From Micractinium sp. NFX-FRZ (Eukaryota; Chlorophyta; Trebouxiophyceae; Chlorellales; Chlorellaceae), in contig JAPTJF010000107.1 in NCBI GenBank assembly GCA_029339195.1, positions 86,558-150,557 of the forward strand: 64,000 bases of DNA, written 5' to 3'. Shown here piece by piece: positions 12,961-36,096 of the stretch (the first letter of the stretch is position 1; each line of letters begins with the position of its first letter). The notes beneath the pieces are model-generated. The model saw nothing but the letters and a program-made list of their open reading frames with translations, was not told the origin of the DNA and did no database searches. The position numbers and the translations under genes are program-made.

Positions 12961-13102
12961 AAAGCAAGCGGCCAGCAAGCGGGTGCACCGGCGGTGAGAA
13001 TCGGCTGCGCATCTGGGCCCCTCGCAGCGCCCTCCCTCGCAGCGCCCCCGGTAACTGCCGTATGCTGCAGAATCAGGCGCAGGAGCCCGCTACTGCCCGC
13101 CC

Positions 13103-14465
13103 ATGGGGGCGCCGCGGCCATGCCCGCGGCGCGCCGGCCCTCCCGCCGCCCTTCTGCACGCGGTGTGCCTGCTCACGCTGCTAGGCAGCGCAGCAGCACA
13201 GTGCGGAGTAGGAGGTGAGCCTCGGCCCTGAATCGATGACAGCAGATGGATGCTTCAAGGTTGCAATGCAATTGCAGGCTGTGGGTGTTGCCAGCGCGCC
13301 GCCGGGGTTGCAGCCTGCACGGGGCCCGCCATGCGCCGCCGCTGACCTGCGGCCGACGACGGCTGGCCGCTTTGCGCCAATGGTAGCCAATGACTGCCTT
13401 TGGCTTGATTTTCTGTTGGCTTCCTCAACCCCACGCCCTCGGGCTGTCTTCTTCCTCTTCTTCAGCTCGCGCCGCTCCACGCTGTGCATGCAATGCCGCC
13501 GCCACTCCGCCGCCGCCCCGCTCGTGTTGCTGCAAGCGCGGGCGGGCAGTGCGGCAGCCGAGGCTGTCGCCAAGCCGGCCCGGCTGCCTGCAGCACCCAC
13601 CGGCTGGGGCAGCCCACCTGCCCCAGCTTGCCCTCATCCCGCCACATCCTTTCTCATTGCAGGATACATCAAGCTAGAGCTGGTGACCGCCACCAGTGCG
13701 GGCAGCGCTGCCAGCATGGACTGGCTCCGCACCTGCCTGCCCGCCTTCCTCATCAGAATCACGTCTGGCTGCGACGTCTCGATACAAGCCGTGGATGCCG
13801 CAAACTCGTTTGTCCCCTCCATCTGGGCCAGCTACGTGCCGGGGTACGAGCACCCGGTGGGGACGCAGCCGCGCGCGCCGCTCGCCTGCCCCACTGCCCA
13901 GGGGCCGGCGATTCTGGGCACCGTCCTCAACATCCCAGCCACCATTCGAACGGCGCTGCAGCGCTACGTGTACGGCTCAACCTTTGAGCTGTCACCCATC
14001 ACGCTGACCTGGCCGGGCATCGGCGTGGCGGCCATCAGCTCGCCCAAGGCGGGGCCCTTCCCCGCGTCGGGCACGCTGCGATACGCCGTCACAGATGTGG
14101 GTGCTGACCTGCCATGCTGGCATGCTCTGTTTGTCTGTCTGTCTGTCGTTGTGTTGAGGGCGGGTGGGCGGCTGTGTGGGAGAAGCGGGCGACGGTGTGC
14201 CAGTAATGCAGCGGGCTCAGCTGGGGAAGGCATGCGCTTAGGGGCGTGGCCAGGGGCGCAGCTACTGCCGGGGAGGCGGCGGCGGGAGCTTGAGTGCAGA
14301 CCGTGGGAGGCGCGTGGGTGCATGGGCTGCGTCATCCCGCACCCATCCTGCTCCTCGTCAGCCCTTGCATGCCTGGCGGCCACCTCTATGCATGCCTCTT
14401 TCCGGTACTGCAGCAACAACGCTTGCTTGCAGGCACGTTCGCACCGCCCGCCTCCTGCCCGTGCC

Positions 14466-14497
<32 letters not shown>

Positions 14498-17400
14498 CCG
14501 CCCCTGCCGAGGCGACCAACTCATGCACGCCGGCCTGCCCATGCCCATGCCCTCGCCTTGCTGCTGCCATGCAGATCACGGACAACTACATCTCACTGGT
14601 GGACCCCAACGCCCAGCTGGCGCAGTGCACGGCGCCGAGCCTGAGCTCCGCCGCCGGCGAGTGTGTGCCGGCGCTGTCTGCCGCCAACTGCGCAGCGGGC
14701 AGGCGGGAGGTGGGCCTGGGCTCAGGCCTGGGCGCGTACAAAACCTGCCCCTACTGCAAAGCCGGTGGGTGGCCTCCCCTCTCCCGCACCCCCGCGTGCC
14801 GCCCGCCCGCCTGCTGCCCGCCTGCCGCTTGCACTGGCAGCCCCGCGCTCGTTCCATGTGGACTGCCCTCCGCCACGTGTGAAACCTGACTGCCGCCTGC
14901 TGGCTGCACCTGCTGGCTGCGAGCACTCGAACCTGTGGGTGCCTGTTGGTCACCCTGCTTGGCTGGCTCACTGATCGATTGATTGCTTGCTCGATTGGTT
15001 GGTTGGTTGGTTGGTTGCAGGCACCTACTCTGCCGCTGGAGCCAGCAGCTGCAGCAGCTGCGCAGCGGGGACATATTACAAGGGGCTGGGCAACACGGCC
15101 AGCGGCTGCACACAGTGCCCGGCGGGGTACTACAACGACTTGACAGGCAGGTGGTTTGGAGTGGGCACTGCACAGAAGCAGTGGCCACACCAGCTGCCTG
15201 TGGTGACGTGGCGTGTGCTGCGCTGCCCCTGCACTGTCTTCCCAGCTGGCAGGGCAGGCATGCTTGTGTGCGTGCTTGCGTGCCCATCGCCTGCCTGCCT
15301 GCTGCCGTTCCCCCGCCTGCAGGCGCATCCGAGTGCCAGCCCTGCCCAGCAAACACGTACAGAGCGTCGACAGGCGCTACAGCCTCCGGGCAATGCCTGG
15401 CCTGGTGAGCAGCGCTGCAGCGCAGCAGGGTTGGCGTCGCTGGCTGGCCCTGCGCTGCCCGCTGGGTGCTGCCTGCCGCTTGCTCTGCACACGTGGAGGT
15501 GCCGCCCACTCATGTGCTGATTGTGCCGAGGGCCGCGGCGCTGTGCTGCGTGCTGACGTGCTGACGTGGCGTGCGCGATGCCCCGCCCTGCCAGCAAGTC
15601 TGCACCCTCATCTGCCCCCCTGTTGTGCCACCATATGTCTGTGTGTGCTGCAGCCCAGCCAACTCATTCGCCTACTGGCCCGGCTCCTCCCACTGCCTGA
15701 ATTGCGTCAACGGCGTGCCCGCCTGCACAGCCGGCTCGGACGGCGTCTCCAGCTGCAACAGCGTGGCCACGCCGTCAGAAGGCAAGCAGATCCTGCCGGC
15801 GCGCGTGCCAGCTCAGCATGCTGCCAGCTAGGCGGCCGGTACCTTGACTAACTTGATGCTGCCTGGGCGTTGCACTCCCCTGCCATGCCACGTCAGCAAC
15901 CACTCATATCAACACTCCCTGTCTTTCCTTACAACTGCACTGTACGCTGGCCTGCCTCTTTCCTCTCTCCCCGCCCGCAGGCTACCACGTGCTGTCCGTC
16001 AGCTCAGCTGGCACGCTGGGCACGTGCACGACGCCGCCGGTGGGCACCTACTGGCCGCTCCTGACTCAGTGCTCCTCCCTCACCAACACCTACCTCTCCC
16101 TCTACGTGGCGGGGGACTGCTCAGGTGGGTGGGCAAGCCTTCCTGCGTGTGTTGCATGGGCTGGTTGTGTTGCTTGCATTGGTGTCTTTTGCAATTGGCA
16201 CTTGCTGCAGGGCTGCCAAGCACTATTACTTGCAGGCAGGGGCGAGGCGGAGCTCGGCTCATGTTTGATGCTGGAGCCCTAGCCCGGGTGCTTGTCCTCC
16301 CTCCCCCTGTCTAGTCCTTTGCAACCCCCAACTACCGTCACCGTCCTTCCCACGAAACGTGAATGCTGCCCTCCCAGCCACTGTTGCACATTGCTCCCTC
16401 TTGCTGGTCCACCTTTCGTTCTTCCCCCAGTCACGGTCTCCCATACCAGCCAGGCCCCCCGCTCTCATCGAAATGCGTGTCTCACACCCATCCCCCTGCC
16501 CCTTGTCCCTCCCACCCCCACGTCTGTGCGCAGTGACTGTCTTCCCCGCCAAGGAAGACTCCTGCTCCGAGCCCCTGGCAAACTCCGCCCGCAGCTCCGC
16601 CACCTACTCATACACCAGCCTGTGGATCAGCGCCTACTACGTGTCCGTGGACAGGATCGCCACGAGGATCGACCTCAGCACGGATGCGAGGTGCGGTGTG
16701 GGGTTGCTGCCTAGGTGGGATCGATTTCAACGAGTCAACTTGGAGGCAGTGGCGGTGGGCAGGACGAGCGGGGACAGCACCCTTCCGTCCGTGCCGCTCC
16801 GCCGGATAATGCCACCTGCCGGATAATGCCACCTTCCGGATAATGCCACCTGCCGGATAATGCCACCGTGCCCCCGCAGCCGGCCTTTGCTCATCACCCC
16901 TCATGCCCCCCTCGCAAGTCCCGCCCTTTGCTTAGCACCCCACCCCACCTGCCCTCTGCCCCTGCTCCCTGCCCTGCAGCGCCTTTGCTTTCACCCTCGA
17001 CTCCTTCTCAGGCTCCACACTGGCCATCCGCTCCTACCCCCTCACATCATCCCTGGGCAGCGGCGCCACCGTGTCCAATGCGGTATCAGGGGTGAGCACC
17101 GGTGGCTGGTGCAGCCCTGCTGTCGCCCTGCTGCTGCGGCTGTGCTGCACAGCTACTTAATCTTCCTTGTAGCTTTGCCGTAGCCCTGATCTAGCAAGGG
17201 TCAGCGCTGGTTGGCCGTTTCGAGGCCCCTCCCCCACCCCCCGCACCCCGTGCTACCGAGGGAGCCGCGTGCCTTGTGCTCTGCACCCCGCTGCTTGCCA
17301 GTGGCACCTGCGCATCAACAGCTGAGCCCAGCCCAAGCGTGGATGGCCGCCGCACCAGACAGGTGCCTGCGGTGGAGCACACAAGCCTCAGTGGAAGCTG

Positions 17401-20400
17401 ATTTCCATGTTGCCTGTGCCTGCTGCGCCTGCTGCGCCCGCTCTGCAGGGCAGCTCCCCCTACTGCACCGATGGCTTCATTGCTGGCACGGCAACCGTGC
17501 TGGGTGCCGGGCCGGTGGCGCGCGCGACGGATGCCAACAGCTACTGCCCCGCCGGCTCCTACCGAGCCTCAGATGGCTGCCGCCCCTGGTGCGCCCGCCT
17601 GCCTCCCCACCAGCTGGCATGCCGCCGACAGCAAAGCGTGCGCCAGCCACGCACGCCCGTGCCTCTCAGCCCGCCTCTTGCTTGTTTGGGCTTACAGTCT
17701 GTTTTTGTTTTGCAAAGAAACGTGCGACACAGACCCCTGTGCTGGGGCATGCCCCCGCCAACTCAGCTCACCTGCTGTGGTGCTGTGCTGTGGTGGCACA
17801 TCTCGCGAACCCCTGTCTCTCTATAACTCCTATCGGCTCGCTCCCTCCGTCCCGGGCGGGGCTGTCGAACTAGTGCTGTGGGGGCTGGTGTGCCCTGTGA
17901 TCTCCCTGTGCCTCCAAACCTGCCCCTGAACGCTCCCTTCTCCCTCGTGCCCACTCCCCCCTGCAGCCCCGCCGGCTACTACTGCAGCCTCAGTGACCCC
18001 GCCACAGTCAACGAAGTGACCACCCCACAAGCGTGTGTTGTGGGTGAGGCTGCCAGCCTTCACGCCTCAACTCCCTGCCCGCCTGCCTGCCCAAGGGGTG
18101 CCTCTGTTCTTTCCAGCAGCCCTGAACGCTTCCCTGGGTGGGGCGCCAGCGACATTTTTGTACCTACCCTCCCTGCCCCCCGCAGACACCTACAACCCCT
18201 ACCTGGGCCAGATCGCCGCAACCGACTGCCAGACCTGCACCGCCACCGGCCTCACCTCGCTGGCCGGATCCGACTACTGCACGCACCCCGACCACAACAC
18301 CGCCTGCGCCAACGGTGCGCCGCCACGCCAGCTGCAAGCCCAGACTGGGCAGGGCTGGCGCCACTGCTGCCAGCAACCGCATTCCCTGGGCCGTGCCACA
18401 AGCGCTGCTGGCAGCGCTCCCGCCGGCAGGCCGGCCCCATGCCGTTCGAGGCCGCACGCGCTGTTGGCAGTGCTTGCGCCGCGAGCATGGTCGTGCGCCA
18501 GCGGTGTGCACTGGGAGGGGTCTGTCCTTGCCAGTGCCCACTGCTGACCTGGTCGGACGCGCGCGCTTGCCTTGCCCCTGCGTGCCCTGCAGGCCAGGAG
18601 TACAGCGATACCACCCAGCTGTGCACCAGCTGCCCAGCCGGCACCGCCCGCAGCACAGCAGACGAGGCGGTGTGCATATCCTGGTAAGAGGCAGCCAAGG
18701 CAGTTGATTGTTCCACAAACCAAATAGAATGTTCAAGTATGTTTACAGTGCGCAGGGTCAGCAGAACCCGGGCTGTGGTGCAGGAAAAACCTTTGTGGGC
18801 GGTGCAGGCAGTGCACCCTGTCAGCCACCCGCCCGCCTGCATCACGCTCGCCCCCGCTCTGCATCTGCGCGGCCCGCGCGCCCCCGCCAACGGTCCCTCC
18901 CTGCCCCCTTTTGGCTGCCTCCCTGCAGCCCGCTGGGGCAGTACTCTGACACGGCCGCCACCAACTGCGTGAACTGCCCTGTTGGGCAGTACAGCGACAT
19001 CTACGGCTTGCGTGAGTTTGCCCTGCCTGCCATGCTTGCCCAACTACTACACACTCAACAACCCCCATGCCCATGACAATGCCATGGCGGTACCAATGCC
19101 GTGTTTGCCCTGTCGTCCATGGCAGTACCATTGTTATGCTGACAGCAGCCGGATGCTGCTGCCCAGCCTGTGCGCCTGTCACCGCATGTGGGCCTCCGCT
19201 GAACGGGCACCCCCCACGCCCCCCTGGCCCACCCTCCACGGCCCGTTGCAGCTGTCCAAACGGGCGGTGCGCAAAAGTGCCTGCTCTGTCCTGCTGGCGA
19301 GGTGCCCCAGACAGACGGCGGTCAGCTGGGCCAGCTAGGCTCCACCTCCTGCTACTCCTGGTGAGCTTCGCTGATGATGAAATACTATGATACCCTAAAG
19401 ACATAAGCCATCCTAGCTGCCATGCACGTATGCTGTGTGCATGTGCATGTGTCGTGGTCCACATTGCCAGCAGAGCTCCCTGGGCGGAGCGTTTGCAGGA
19501 CGGATGTGTCGGGAGCCCAGCACCTGCCCCCTTGCTCACCCTCAACGCCTGCACGATCACCGCCTTGCCTTTAAAGGCGCCGCCCGCTGTGGTGCGTGCC
19601 CTGTGCTGTGCTGTTCAGTGCTGTGCTGAGCGCTGTCGTCCTCCAAACCCGCCTCCTTTCCCCCGCCTCCCTGCACCCGCCTGCCACGACATGCAGCCCC
19701 GCCGGCACGCAGCCCAACTCTGGCACTGGGCTGTGCGATGCATGCGCAGCCGGCACCTTTCGGAACAGCTCATCTGGTGCCACAACCTGCCAGAACATCC
19801 CGCCAGGTGCAGAGGGTATGGAGCAATGTGTGTGTGTGTGCTGTGCACCGCGTGCAAGCATGTTTGCTGTGCGCTGCTCTGCCTGGTGCCCGGCAACGTG
19901 GCTGCGTGCATGCATGTCAGCTGCCTGGCACTGCATGCCGCACGTCGTCGATCTCAGTGCAGGCAGCCTGTCTTACTCCATCCCCTGCTGGTGCCGGTGC
20001 ACCATCCAGCCCAACTTCTGCCATCCCCATGCCGCGCTGCTCCCGTCCATGCCAAGTGCAGGCTTCAAGGCTGTGGCTGCCACCCCCCTGCTGGCGATTG
20101 AGCCGTGTGAGATTGGCACGGTGTCCTACTATACCGGCGGAGGCACCATCGGCACGCGCGTGCCTAATGCCTCACCGACCACATGCTCGCCCTGCACCGG
20201 CAACCACACACACGCGCCGCGCAAAGGTGAGAGGCTGGGCTGCGCCTGCTGTCAGTCCAATGTAAGTGCTCTCTCTGGATCTCGGCAAGGCTGTGATGTC
20301 GTGCTGTGTGGTGCTGGGATGGGGCGTGAAGGCGAGCGGGCACGGTGGTGCCGAGCAAGAGGCGGCAGTGAGGCAACACCAGTGCGTGGCATGCAGCCAT

Positions 20401-23379
20401 GCCATGCTTTCACCACTCACAGACCCCACGCTTCCCCTTCCCCTTCCCCCCATGTCTGGTGCAGGCATGAGCGCCTGCGCGGCCTGCCCCGCCGGCACCT
20501 ACCCCACCCGGTCGGGCACCGGCACTCCGAATGTGGCCTCCGCCCTCGGCAACGACCAGTGCTCCAAATGTTACGACCTTCTGAGCACAGCCGGGGCCCA
20601 CATCCTGTACCGCGAACCCAGCGACACCTCGTGAGCTTGGGAGGGTGACAGGCCAGGCAGGGGAGGCAGGCAGGCAGGCAGAGGCTGGCAGGCAGGCAGG
20701 CAGGCAGGGAGGCAGGCAGGGTGACGGGAAGGCAGCGGCATGGAAGCGCCGCATCCACGCTGTGCTGCTGTTATCACCCAAGGGTCTGACCTTTCCCTCC
20801 TCCTGACTCTTTGCCCCGCCGCCTCCCCTTGGCTCTGCAGAGGCGTCTGCTCCGTGTGCAAGGCTGGCAAGGAGGTCGGCGGCAGCGGCCACAAATACTG
20901 CCTGCCTTGGTGAGCTGCTGCCGCTGGTCTTCACCCTGCTAGACTCCTTGCTCTCTATTGTTTGCGAGTTGGCCACAAGTATTGCCTGCCATGACGACCC
21001 CCGTGGCTACCTGCGCACACTGCTGCTGGCCTGAGCCGGCACGTTCAGCGCTCACATGCCCGCCTCCGCTCACCGCCTCTGCTCGTTGCCCCTGCCGCCC
21101 ACGCCTGCAGCGCTCCCGGGTTTTACAACCCCGCTTTTGACGGCACCACAAACGACAACACAAAGGATGCTGCCTTCGAAAACTGCCAGCCCTGCCCCAT
21201 CAACACCTACAGCTCGGCCGGGGGGGCGCTCACCTGCCTGCAGTGCCCCGCGGGGCAGAGCACCGACGGGCCGGGCGGCACGGCGTGCGAGGCGTGCCCG
21301 CTGGGCTACTACTCGCCCAAAGCAGAGACCCCGTGCGTGTCCAGCCCCCGGGGCAACTTTGTGGGAACAACAGGAGCCACAAACTTCACGCCCTGGTAAG
21401 CGTGGCGCGCACCCAGCCAGCGTAGCAGCATGCCCCTCTCTGCACATGCCGCACACGTATCAATCCTGCTCCTACCCTGCTCCTATCTGCATCAACCCAT
21501 GCCGTGCCTTGCTCGTTGCGGCAAGCTGAACCTCTGCAGCAGCTGCTGCAGCAGCAGCATCCAGTAGGTGTGTATGCTTTGTGTAGGGAGATGGGTAGGC
21601 ACCCCTACACCTGGCCTGCGTCCGATATGGTGGGGGACGTGCCTGTGCCTGTGCCCCACATCCCTGCCGTGCTGACCTGCCCCCGCTGCTCTTTTGCCCC
21701 GCCCCTGGCTGCAGCCCCCTAGGCACATTTAGCAACGACCGGGGAGTTGCCGTGTGCGAGCCCTGCGGGCCTGGAGAGTTTAGCAGCATCGTAGCTGCCA
21801 GGGCCTGCCAGGTGCGCTGACGTGGCAGCGTGCTGAGCTGGCGTGGAGGGGGAGGCGCCGAGCTGGCAGTGCCAGTCAGTGTGGGCGTCAGTTGATGGCG
21901 CCACCTGCCTGTAGCGCCACCTGCCCACCAGGCAGGCCCAGTTCAAACAAGCATGGAGTTGCTGACTAGCAGCCCCTTCCCTCCCCACCACCCCCAAACC
22001 ACACCCGCCCGGCACCCACCCTTTGTTTGCACCCCTGCTCCCTCCCTCCCTGTGCTGCAGACCTGCCCTGCTGGCACCTGGTCCATGGCCAAAGCCAGCG
22101 CCTGCACCAAATGCAGGACCGGCCACTCGTCACAACCGGGCAGCCGGGTGTGCAATGCCTGGTGAGTGGGCGGGATCCCCATTGCCTACCTCGCCTGCGT
22201 GTGCTGTGCTCAACTTTGGGGAGGGGAGCACTATCTGTGCCTGCAGTGGGGTGCCGCGATACTGGAGATTGGAGGCAGGGAGGCGGACTGCTGCACTGCA
22301 CTGCACCGCACTCACTGCTCCCCCGCTTGCCCCCGCCCCGCCCCCTGGCGTGCAGCAAGCCGGGCACGTATGCCCCCAACACGGGCGCCCCGTCCTGTCT
22401 GCTCTGCCCCAAGGGCTTCCAGTGCCCCACCAAAGCTTTGAAGTGAGTGCCGAGTTTTGAGCCGTGAAAGCCTGGTGCATATTATTCGAGCTAATACACC
22501 GAGGATTCGGGGTTAAGAATTTGCCTGGAGCGCCGCCGAGCATCCCGCCCCACCGCCTCCTGTGTTTCGCTCCATTCGCCTGCTTGCTGCTTCTCGCCAG
22601 ACTTTGCCGCACCCTTGCGGCGCTCGCTGACCCCGCCCGGCTGACCCCGCCGGCCTACCTGCCTCCCCTGCCGCCTGCAGCGCCGCCCAACCCTGCCCCA
22701 AGGGCCACTACAGCAGCAGGCCCGGCAGGAGACTGTGCACCCCCTGGTGAGCTGGCCAACCAATCTGGGCAGGCCGCTGCTGCTATGCAGTGCTGTGCCG
22801 GCGCCGTGCTGTGCTCTGCCATGCACTCCAACCCTGTGCTGTGCTGCGGTGTGCTGTGGCATGCTGTGCTGTGCTGCGCTGGCCGTGCTGTGTCATGCTG
22901 CGCGATGTGGCGCGCTGCATTGCAGTGCAGTGCTGCGCCGTGCACGTGTGCGTGGCGGCCAGCCCCGGGCCATGCATGCCCGCACCTGCTTGCCACAGGA
23001 GACCACCGGCCCTCCTGCTCGCTTGCGCTCCCGGAGGCTCACCACTCTGCTCTGCATGCGCCTGTCTTGCTCTGCAGCCCAGCAAATACATTCGCCAGCG
23101 GAACAGGGACAATAACATGTAGCAAATGGTGAGCCGTGCTTTGCATGCTGTGCTGTGCTGTGCTGCGCCCTGGTCTAGCCGACAGGTGGCGATTTGCAGC
23201 GCCCGGAGGCAGCAGCAGACCGTGCAATGCGCCTCCTCGCCCTCCGCACACCTCTGTCCATGCACCTTTCCTGGCTTTGCAGCGCGAGCACCGAGACAAC
23301 GAGGGGCCTGGTGGGTCAGTCCACTTGCTTTGCCTTCAGGCGATACACATGGCGGCGGTTGCTGCGCATCTGGCGATAG
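13103..23379 (+). CDS. Secreted cysteine-rich repeat protein, paralogue 2 (26 exons)
   Basis: Exons: 13103-13214, 13663-14096, 14575-14764, 15021-15146, 15323-15404, 15654-15781, 15981-16124, 16534-16690, 16980-17091, 17449-17588, 17967-18043, 18186-18314, 18593-18683, 18929-19011, 19252-19360, 19697-19806, 20062-20226, 20465-20630, 20841-20909, 21111-21395, 21715-21811, 22061-22161, 22356-22442, 22681-22746, 23078-23128, 23283-23379. Total 3408 bases, 1135 residues. Every exon has a counterpart of equal phase in paralogue 1. Sixteen of the 26 have identical length, and the others differ by multiples of three. The design is the same: signal peptide (CLLTLLGSAAAQC), unrecognised N-terminal domain, long array of cysteine modules, basic tail (WRRLLRIWR). 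The start is firm because a TAA lies in frame at 13052 with no ATG between. Introns 4 and 6 use GC donors; the intron 4 donor is GT in paralogue 1. A secreted matrix or wall protein is inferred; no catalytic domain is visible. Confidence 0.85.
14997..15017. repeat. GGTT tandem repeat next to a splice acceptor
   Basis: About five GGTT units run directly into the acceptor TTGCAG of intron 3 in paralogue 2, replacing a normal pyrimidine tract. Confidence 0.8.
16802..16869. repeat. Four-copy 17-base tandem repeat in intron 8 of paralogue 2
   Basis: Four head-to-tail copies of CCGGATAATGCCACCTG with one- or two-base differences at the end of each unit. They are absent from the matching intron of paralogue 1. 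Confidence 0.9.
20650..20721. repeat. CAGG/GGCA tetranucleotide repeat in intron 18 of paralogue 2
   Basis: An imperfect run of GGCA units with a short interruption, just inside the intron. Paralogue 1 lacks it. Confidence 0.8.
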
Positions 23380-23919
23380 CGCTGACCCAAGCTCCGCCCC
23401 CTTTATTAGTTGCTTGCTTGCTTGCTGCTGCTGCTGCGTGTTGCTGTTCACTGCCTCTCTCTCCCCCTCCGACCCATCCACTTCCTCCGTCCCTTTTCAT
23501 CTCTGCTACACACACTCCGCCATCACCATTTCATGTCTTGACTGCCGACACATCTGCCGCCCGTCCCAAGCCCCCGCCTTGACCGCTGCTGCTGACCTCT
23601 CCACGCAGCCACCCACACTCCCCGCTCACTACCAGGGTGCCCAATTGCAAGCACTGGGTGCATACATGACATCACATTGTGCACCAGTGACTGTCCTGTT
23701 CACTACACGCAACCTCCGTCTGCAGCGCCCGCACACGCGGGACCCCACCCTTGCTTGCTGCCCCCGCAGCGAGGCCCATCCCCACAACAGCCCACCAGTG
23801 ACCGTCTCCTCCGAACTGCCTGTACCCTCCCTACCTCCTCTATTCCTTGCTCCTCCGCTGCTGCCCCTGCTCTGCACACCTTTGCCTGCTCACACACCTT
23901 GACAATAATCATTCACCAC

Positions 23920-23924
23920 TGTAA
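23920..23924 (+). terminator. TGTAA polyadenylation signal, Cys-rich paralogue 2
   Basis: TGTAA 540 bases after the stop, a spacing like that of paralogue 1 (550 bases). Confidence 0.4.
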
Positions 23925-24053
23925 ACACAAGTACAAAATCTCTCAACCGGGCGACGCCAGGGCGGCACGTACTGCTACATTGGCAGGGCATGTAGCACTG
24001 TGAATCCCGTGCGTAAGCAAGCTGTGCGGTCCGCATCTTCGCATGGGGCGACA

Positions 24054-24058
24054 TTACA
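24054..24058 (-). terminator. Candidate TGTAA signal for the JmjC gene
   Basis: TTACA on the plus strand gives TGTAA on the minus strand, about 930 bases past the stop. That implies a long 3' untranslated region, so the assignment is weak. Confidence 0.3.
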
Positions 24059-24987
24059 TCCGTGCCGCTGCAACGGCATCACACTTGTGCCGCTGCGGCG
24101 CATATATGGAGCACTAGCTGCGGTGGGCCCTGCCTTGCTTGCTTTCTCATAGTGTTTTGGGGAGGAAAGAACGGCTGCGCCATACGGCGTTGTCGCGAGG
24201 GAGGGAGAGGTCTATCAAACAAACAAAACAGAGGACATGCACACGTGAACTTATAGGCGAGGCGGAGGAAAGGTACGGTACGTAGGTACAGGAGCGGTTG
24301 CATCACGCGCAGGGGCGGGCCACAGCTATGTGCGGACAGGGCCAGTGGGTCTCTAGAGATGAAAGCCTAGGTCAGGGTCTAAAACAGGACATCCGAGGAA
24401 GACAGCCACAAGAGGGGCTGGGGGTGGTGCCTGGGGACCAAAAAAAGAAGAGAGGAAAGAATTGGGGGGCTTGCGTCGGACATACAAGTGGGGGACAGGT
24501 GCCAAAATGAGGGACCGGGGCGCCCCGACCGAGAGGATTAGGGGTTCGCACAGAGTGCAGTGTGCCGTGAGTTTGGGGCGTTGTGTCAACAAAACTGGCC
24601 TGGCGTGTGACGGTGGGTGGGGTGCAGGGGGCCGCTTGCGAGCGTGTGCCAGGGGGCTCGCTGCGCCCGCGCCCCCAGCCAGCCGGCTGCCAGGCAAGAG
24701 CTCTCCTCAACAAAGAAATAAAAACACTAGGAGAAGGCGCAAGAGACAAAGTTTTGACAGCTGAGCCAGGGCGGGAGTCTTAAAAAACGAGATGCAAGAA
24801 CTCTGTCCGCACGGGGAAGCCGGGGGAATCCCCCTCCCAACCTCCCCCTCAGGGCTTTAAATCATAGCTATAGCCCTGGGGGCCCACTCCCCTTGCCTGA
24901 AAAGGAGCCACATTCCCTGAGGGGTGGGCAGGGGGCTAGCTGGCATCTAGATAGAGCGGCGGGAGTGGGGGGCCTCCCAGCACCCTC

Positions 24988-35414
<10,427 letters not shown>

Positions 35415-36096
35415 TCAGCGTTCGTGGTCGCTCCTGCCGGCTCCGCTCCGCTTCCTTGCGGGGCAAACCCTGCCTGCCCCGTCTGCGCTGCAGCGCCTCG
35501 CTGAGTCTGCCCCACCGTCTGCAAACAAGAAGGATGCGGCTGCACGTCGCCAAAAGGCCACGCAGCCTGCGCCGTGGCTGGGGCGCTGTCACAGCCGAAC
35601 AAGGTTCGTGGGGCCTGTATAGAAGGGCCAGGCCGCCCAGAAATGCATGGCCAGTTGCGGGGAGGGCCAAGAAAGGCCCTTTGGGGGGGGGGTCTCCACC
35701 CCTGCCCTCTTGGCAGGCTTGCCTTTGGGTGGGAGATCACTGGCGGTGTCCAATGGACATGCGTTATTTAAATGCGCAGTTCGAGCGCTTCGGGAACTGG
35801 AACGGTGCGAGCTGGGCGCTTGCCTGCTCACCCCAGCCGCCACCGCCTTGAACAGGCCTTCAGGCAGTGACACCAAGCCGCCGTGCTGGGCAGGCAGATA
35901 ACAGTTACAGGCGGCGGGGACGAGATGGCATGCCGGCTTATGAGAGAAGCAGTGTAACAGTGCAATTGAAAAGGCTGCTGAGCGTTGCGATGCATTGCGT
36001 GGCCGTGGTCCCCATCCGCCCGTCACGCCGGCCCGCAGCGTGTGCAAGGAAACAGAGTCATGTGTGGATGTGTGCATGGTACTCGTGCTCCCTTGC
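35415..36096. other. Region between the JmjC start and the C2-XYPPX stop (both minus strand)
   Basis: It should hold the JmjC promoter or leader and the 3' end of the C2-XYPPX gene. On the minus strand a pyrimidine-rich acceptor (near 35520) precedes a segment at about 35430-35500 whose translation (RSRQER) resembles the first JmjC coding exon (HSRQER). It may be a leader exon or a decayed duplicate. TGTAA for the C2 gene is at 35905-35909. Confidence 0.45.
35905..35909 (-). terminator. TGTAA polyadenylation signal, C2-XYPPX gene
   Basis: TTACA on the plus strand, so TGTAA on the minus strand, about 190 bases after the stop of the C2-XYPPX gene; a typical spacing. Confidence 0.5.

Larger units (their letters stand above)
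11726..13102. other. Intergenic region between the two Cys-rich paralogues
   Basis: It holds the 3' untranslated region of paralogue 1, with a TTGC/CTG repeat tract near 11753-11785 that recurs after paralogue 2, and a TGTAA signal at 12275-12279. From about 12440 to 12960 the composition is more AT-rich. It ends in the promoter and leader of paralogue 2. No exon was found on either strand. Confidence 0.5.
23380..24987. other. Convergent intergenic region
   Basis: It lies between the stop of Cys-rich paralogue 2 (plus) and the stop of the JmjC gene (minus). It holds a TTGC/CTG repeat tract (about 23410-23442) like that after paralogue 1, and candidate TGTAA signals for both genes at 23920-23924 and on the minus strand at 24054-24058. 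The stretch 24170-24900 is purine-rich on the plus strand. No exon is supported. Confidence 0.5.
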
